A stretch of 64,000 bases of DNA from a virus: positions 1 to 64,000 of the IMG/VR virus record IMGVR_UViG_3300020595_000009; one strand, written 5' to 3'. Below, one piece after another: positions 62,048 to 64,000 of the stretch. The notes under the pieces were generated by a model, which saw only the letters and a list, made by a program, of their open reading frames with translations, ran no database searches and had not been told where the DNA came from. The translations under genes were made by a program, and so were the position numbers. How positions within the stretch are numbered: position 1 is the first letter of the stretch; every line of letters begins with the position of its first letter.

Positions 62048-63306
62048 ACTACCTCCTCAAATGTCCAAGTTGAATGATTTTTTCTGCTTTCCCAAGATCC
62101 ATAACGATTATGAATGTCTTCTAGGAGTGTTGGCCACTTATCACAAAAGTCTTTAAAGTTATAGTTCTTTTGTACGTGTTCTCGACCAGCTTCACCAAGT
62201 GCTTTTCGCTCTTCTTCGGGCATTTCCATAATCTTCGTGAGAGCCTCTATAAAGTCTTCCTTGTTGAGGCGGTCCTCGTAGATGTAAGGAATGTCTTGAG
62301 AGCCTATGATGGCCTTTGAGGGCGGTTCTAGGCCTATTCCAAACCAGTTCTCACCATCAGTTACTTGTTCTTGGAGCCCACCGGTCATATTTACAATGAT
62401 TGGGGTACCACAAGAAAGAGATTCAAGGGTTGCTAGGCCAAAACCTTCAGCATCTGAAATGTTGAGGGTACAATCGACCATGTTATAAATGTTCGCAAGA
62501 ATCTGCGGTGGATACTTTTGCTTTGAAAAGAATACTTGGCCATCTTCGTGCATGTCAAGTTTCTTTGCAATTGCTTCTAGATCTTGACCGTTTGGATCTT
62601 TTGGTTCTGTATGCATAATAAGAGTTGCCTTGTCCTTTCCAACTCTTTCCAAAAACTCTTTGAACCAAAATAGTAGGGTACCTGACTGCTTTCGTCGTGC
62701 GTTTCGGTTGTTCCAAAAGAATACAAACTTTTCGTGGGACTCTCCTAGTTGTTCTTTCCTAAGATCTGATGTAGCTTCTGTTGGCATTGGCTTGAAGATG
62801 TCGCCATCAACTGCGTGTGGAACATAATGAGATTCAACATCCGGCGCAACTTCTCGAACAATAGCATCTGTAACCTTTGAGATTGAACAGATAACATCAT
62901 TTGAGTTATAAAACTTTTCATTATAATGGGGAGCTGGAAAGTTGTCCCATACGTGATAATAAACCATCGGCATTTGAGAACGGATCTCGTCTTCCATTTC
63001 CCAAAGCCACCCAAAGAAACGTGGATCTGTCATAAACCACAAAAGGTCCGGTCGATGATTTCTCATAATCGACCGGACCACATCAGGTGTTCCAAACCCG
63101 TCAATCGGGTAAATAACCCAATCATCGCCCCATTCCTCTGTTTTGATGGGGTCGTATTTTGGGTGTTTTATAGCACCACCAAGTGAAATAACTTGGTACT
63201 TTCCTGTTTTTAGAAGGGATTCTATTACATACTTTGTTTGAGTGCCAACACCAGACGGGGAAAGAGGCATGTCTGATATTGTTAGAATCTTAATCTTGTC
63301 TGTCAT
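62044..63306 (-). CDS. GT4-family glycosyltransferase (second of a pair)
   Basis: The start is the ATG at 63306, one base after the stop of the nuclease gene and preceded by GAGG; a start at 63342 would overlap it by 35 bases. The product of about 420 residues begins MTDKIKILTISDMPLSPSGVG and has a VFFWNNRNARRKQSGTLL block and the E-x7-E motif in SDAEGFGLATLESLSCGTPI. It is the first gene of the sugar island in transcription order and follows a nuclease gene. Confidence 0.9.
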   Translation of the reverse strand: MTDKIKILTISDMPLSPSGVGTQTKYVIESLLKTGKYQVISLGGAIKHPKYDPIKTEEWGDDWVIYPIDGFGTPDVVRSIMRNHRPDLLWFMTDPRFFGWLWEMEDEIRSQMPMVYYHVWDNFPAPHYNEKFYNSNDVICSISKVTDAIVREVAPDVESHYVPHAVDGDIFKPMPTEATSDLRKEQLGESHEKFVFFWNNRNARRKQSGTLLFWFKEFLERVGKDKATLIMHTEPKDPNGQDLEAIAKKLDMHEDGQVFFSKQKYPPQILANIYNMVDCTLNISDAEGFGLATLESLSCGTPIIVNMTGGLQEQVTDGENWFGIGLEPPSKAIIGSQDIPYIYEDRLNKEDFIEALTKIMEMPEEERKALGEAGREHVQKNYNFKDFCDKWPTLLEDIHNRYGSWESRKNHSTWTFEEVV

Positions 63307-63307
63307 T

Positions 63308-64000
63308 TTACCTCGGGCAATGTTTTGTATGTTTGAATTCACAATAAGTGCAATTCATTCTATTCTTAAAGTATAACTGTTTGTGAATATTATAAACTGC
63401 TTTTTTCGTAAAGTCAAGAGCATTTTCAACTTTTTTTTGCCCTGAAGTGATTTTAAATATTTCTACCCTATTTTTCTTTGCTGTTCTTTTAAGAAGCGCA
63501 AAGTGACATTCAACGTCTTTTAGTGGGATGCCGTATTTCTTAGCATAAAAATACTTGTAAAGAACTAACTGGTAGTTCGTCATCTTGCTGCTTTTCTTTT
63601 CTGCTTTCCATCCCCAAGAACAAGTTTTGTAATCTAGAATGTGAATCTTACCATCTGAAGTCTTGATAATAAGATCGATAAAGCCTTTGAAAGAAAAGTT
63701 ATAATCAATGCCTAGATCTTCTTTACAGTCTTCATAAAGAGAGTATTCTACAGCAACTAACTCAAACTTGCCGAATTCGATGCGAAGAGCGGGTAAAATA
63801 AGCTCAACTAGGTCTTCACCTTGTGCTTTCATCTGCTCTACGAGCATTTCATCGTATTCTACACCATCCTTTTGGAGTTGGTTGATTTGTTTTGTAAAAT
63901 CTTTTTGGAAATAAGAAATAGGGTCTTCTACATTCTCCAAAAGCAACTGTTCCGCTGTGTTGTGCACAGCGGAACCAAAAGCGGTGTGGGCAGAGCCCTT
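63308..64000 (-). CDS. PD-(D/E)XK nuclease (RecB/Cas4-like), 5' end outside the window
   Basis: The frame is open to the right edge: 11 codons before the GTG at 63967 continue with AFGSAVHNTAEQ, the usual G-x-x-x-H helix of RecB/Cas4-type nucleases, so the true start lies beyond 64000. The metal site is FKGFIDLII (D) and HILDYKTCSW (D-x-K). The C-terminal MNCTYCEFKHTKHC has three cysteines, which with an upstream one could hold an iron-sulphur cluster as in AddB/Cas4. It probably trims or resects DNA in replication and recombination. It is not part of the sugar island by function. Confidence 0.88.
   Translation of the reverse strand, partial: KGSAHTAFGSAVHNTAEQLLLENVEDPISYFQKDFTKQINQLQKDGVEYDEMLVEQMKAQGEDLVELILPALRIEFGKFELVAVEYSLYEDCKEDLGIDYNFSFKGFIDLIIKTSDGKIHILDYKTCSWGWKAEKKSSKMTNYQLVLYKYFYAKKYGIPLKDVECHFALLKRTAKKNRVEIFKITSGQKKVENALDFTKKAVYNIHKQLYFKNRMNCTYCEFKHTKHCPR
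63949..63975. repeat. Perfect 11-bp inverted repeat with 5-base loop
   Basis: GTTCCGCTGTG and CACAGCGGAAC flank TTGTG with no mismatch. It lies inside the nuclease gene, in codons for SAVHNTAEQ. It is not followed by a T-run on either strand, so it is not an ordinary terminator. It could be an mRNA hairpin, a protein site or a codon coincidence. Confidence 0.6.

Noticed and set aside
63307-63342. Upstream start at 63342 for the second GT4 gene
   Set aside because: It overlaps the nuclease gene by 35 bases; ATG at 63306 has GAGG and begins right at the normal start of the glycosyltransferase fold.
1-64000. tRNA genes, CRISPR arrays, insertion sequences and attachment sites
   Set aside because: No cloverleaf-like T-arm sequence, spaced repeats, transposase or integrase frames were found, and almost no room is left between genes.

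Overview
The window is a 64 kb piece of a tailed double-stranded DNA phage genome of the broad T4-like (contractile-tail myovirus) type, most likely from a marine phage of a Gram-negative host. The main evidence is a T4-type large terminase next to a portal protein, a gp25-like and a gp6-like baseplate pair, a gp55-like late sigma factor, a gp47/gp46-type recombination nuclease, a DnaG/gp61-type primase and a RuvC-like resolvase. The host inference rests on the lipopolysaccharide-type sugar genes (RmlB, HldE-type kinase and nucleotidyltransferase, WbqC, WecB). No host chromosomal gene, tRNA, CRISPR array or insertion sequence was seen. All supported genes lie on the minus strand, so transcription runs right to left. 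Genes are tightly packed, often with ATGA or TAATG overlaps, and no gap exceeds about 70 bases.

Layout in transcription order (right to left). (1) 64.0-63.3 kb: a PD-(D/E)XK nuclease whose start lies beyond the right edge. (2) 63.3-45.8 kb: a surface-sugar island of about 20 genes: seven glycosyltransferases or glycosyltransferase-like proteins, WecB-type epimerase, a GT-D fold enzyme, GNAT acetyltransferase, a compact DegT-type protein, WbqC family, radical-SAM/SPASM enzyme, sugar C-methyltransferase, two NAD-dependent epimerase/reductases, an HldE-type kinase and separate nucleotidyltransferase, an Mpo1-like membrane protein, HAD phosphatase, cupin and RmlB-type dehydratase. (3) 45.8-43.9 kb: small proteins, a second cytidylyltransferase-like protein, a zinc ribbon protein, a membrane coiled-coil protein and the sigma factor. 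(4) 43.9-12.6 kb: virion and baseplate genes, including proteins of 1866, 1066, 905 and 3009 residues. (5) 12.5-8.0 kb: RuvC-like resolvase, primase and a single-chain gp47-gp46 fusion. (6) 8.0-4.0 kb: a holin-like membrane protein, a membrane-anchored coiled-coil protein, a nucleotidyltransferase, a Nudix hydrolase and small unknown proteins. (7) 4.0 kb to the left edge: large terminase, portal and the beginning of an unknown gene. Capsid, sheath, tube, helicase and polymerase are not here.

How they fit together: the sigma factor probably directs late transcription of the virion genes; the resolvase and the gp47-gp46 fusion would support recombination-dependent replication and produce DNA for the terminase-portal motor. 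The sugar island probably makes and attaches an unusual sugar, either to the host envelope or to phage particles; the sequence does not say which. The most unusual points are the size and completeness of the sugar island, the fused gp47-gp46, the replication genes sitting between tail and packaging modules, a 15-base near-palindrome repeated at the same distance from two start codons, and a terminator-like hairpin inside the beginning of a virion gene.
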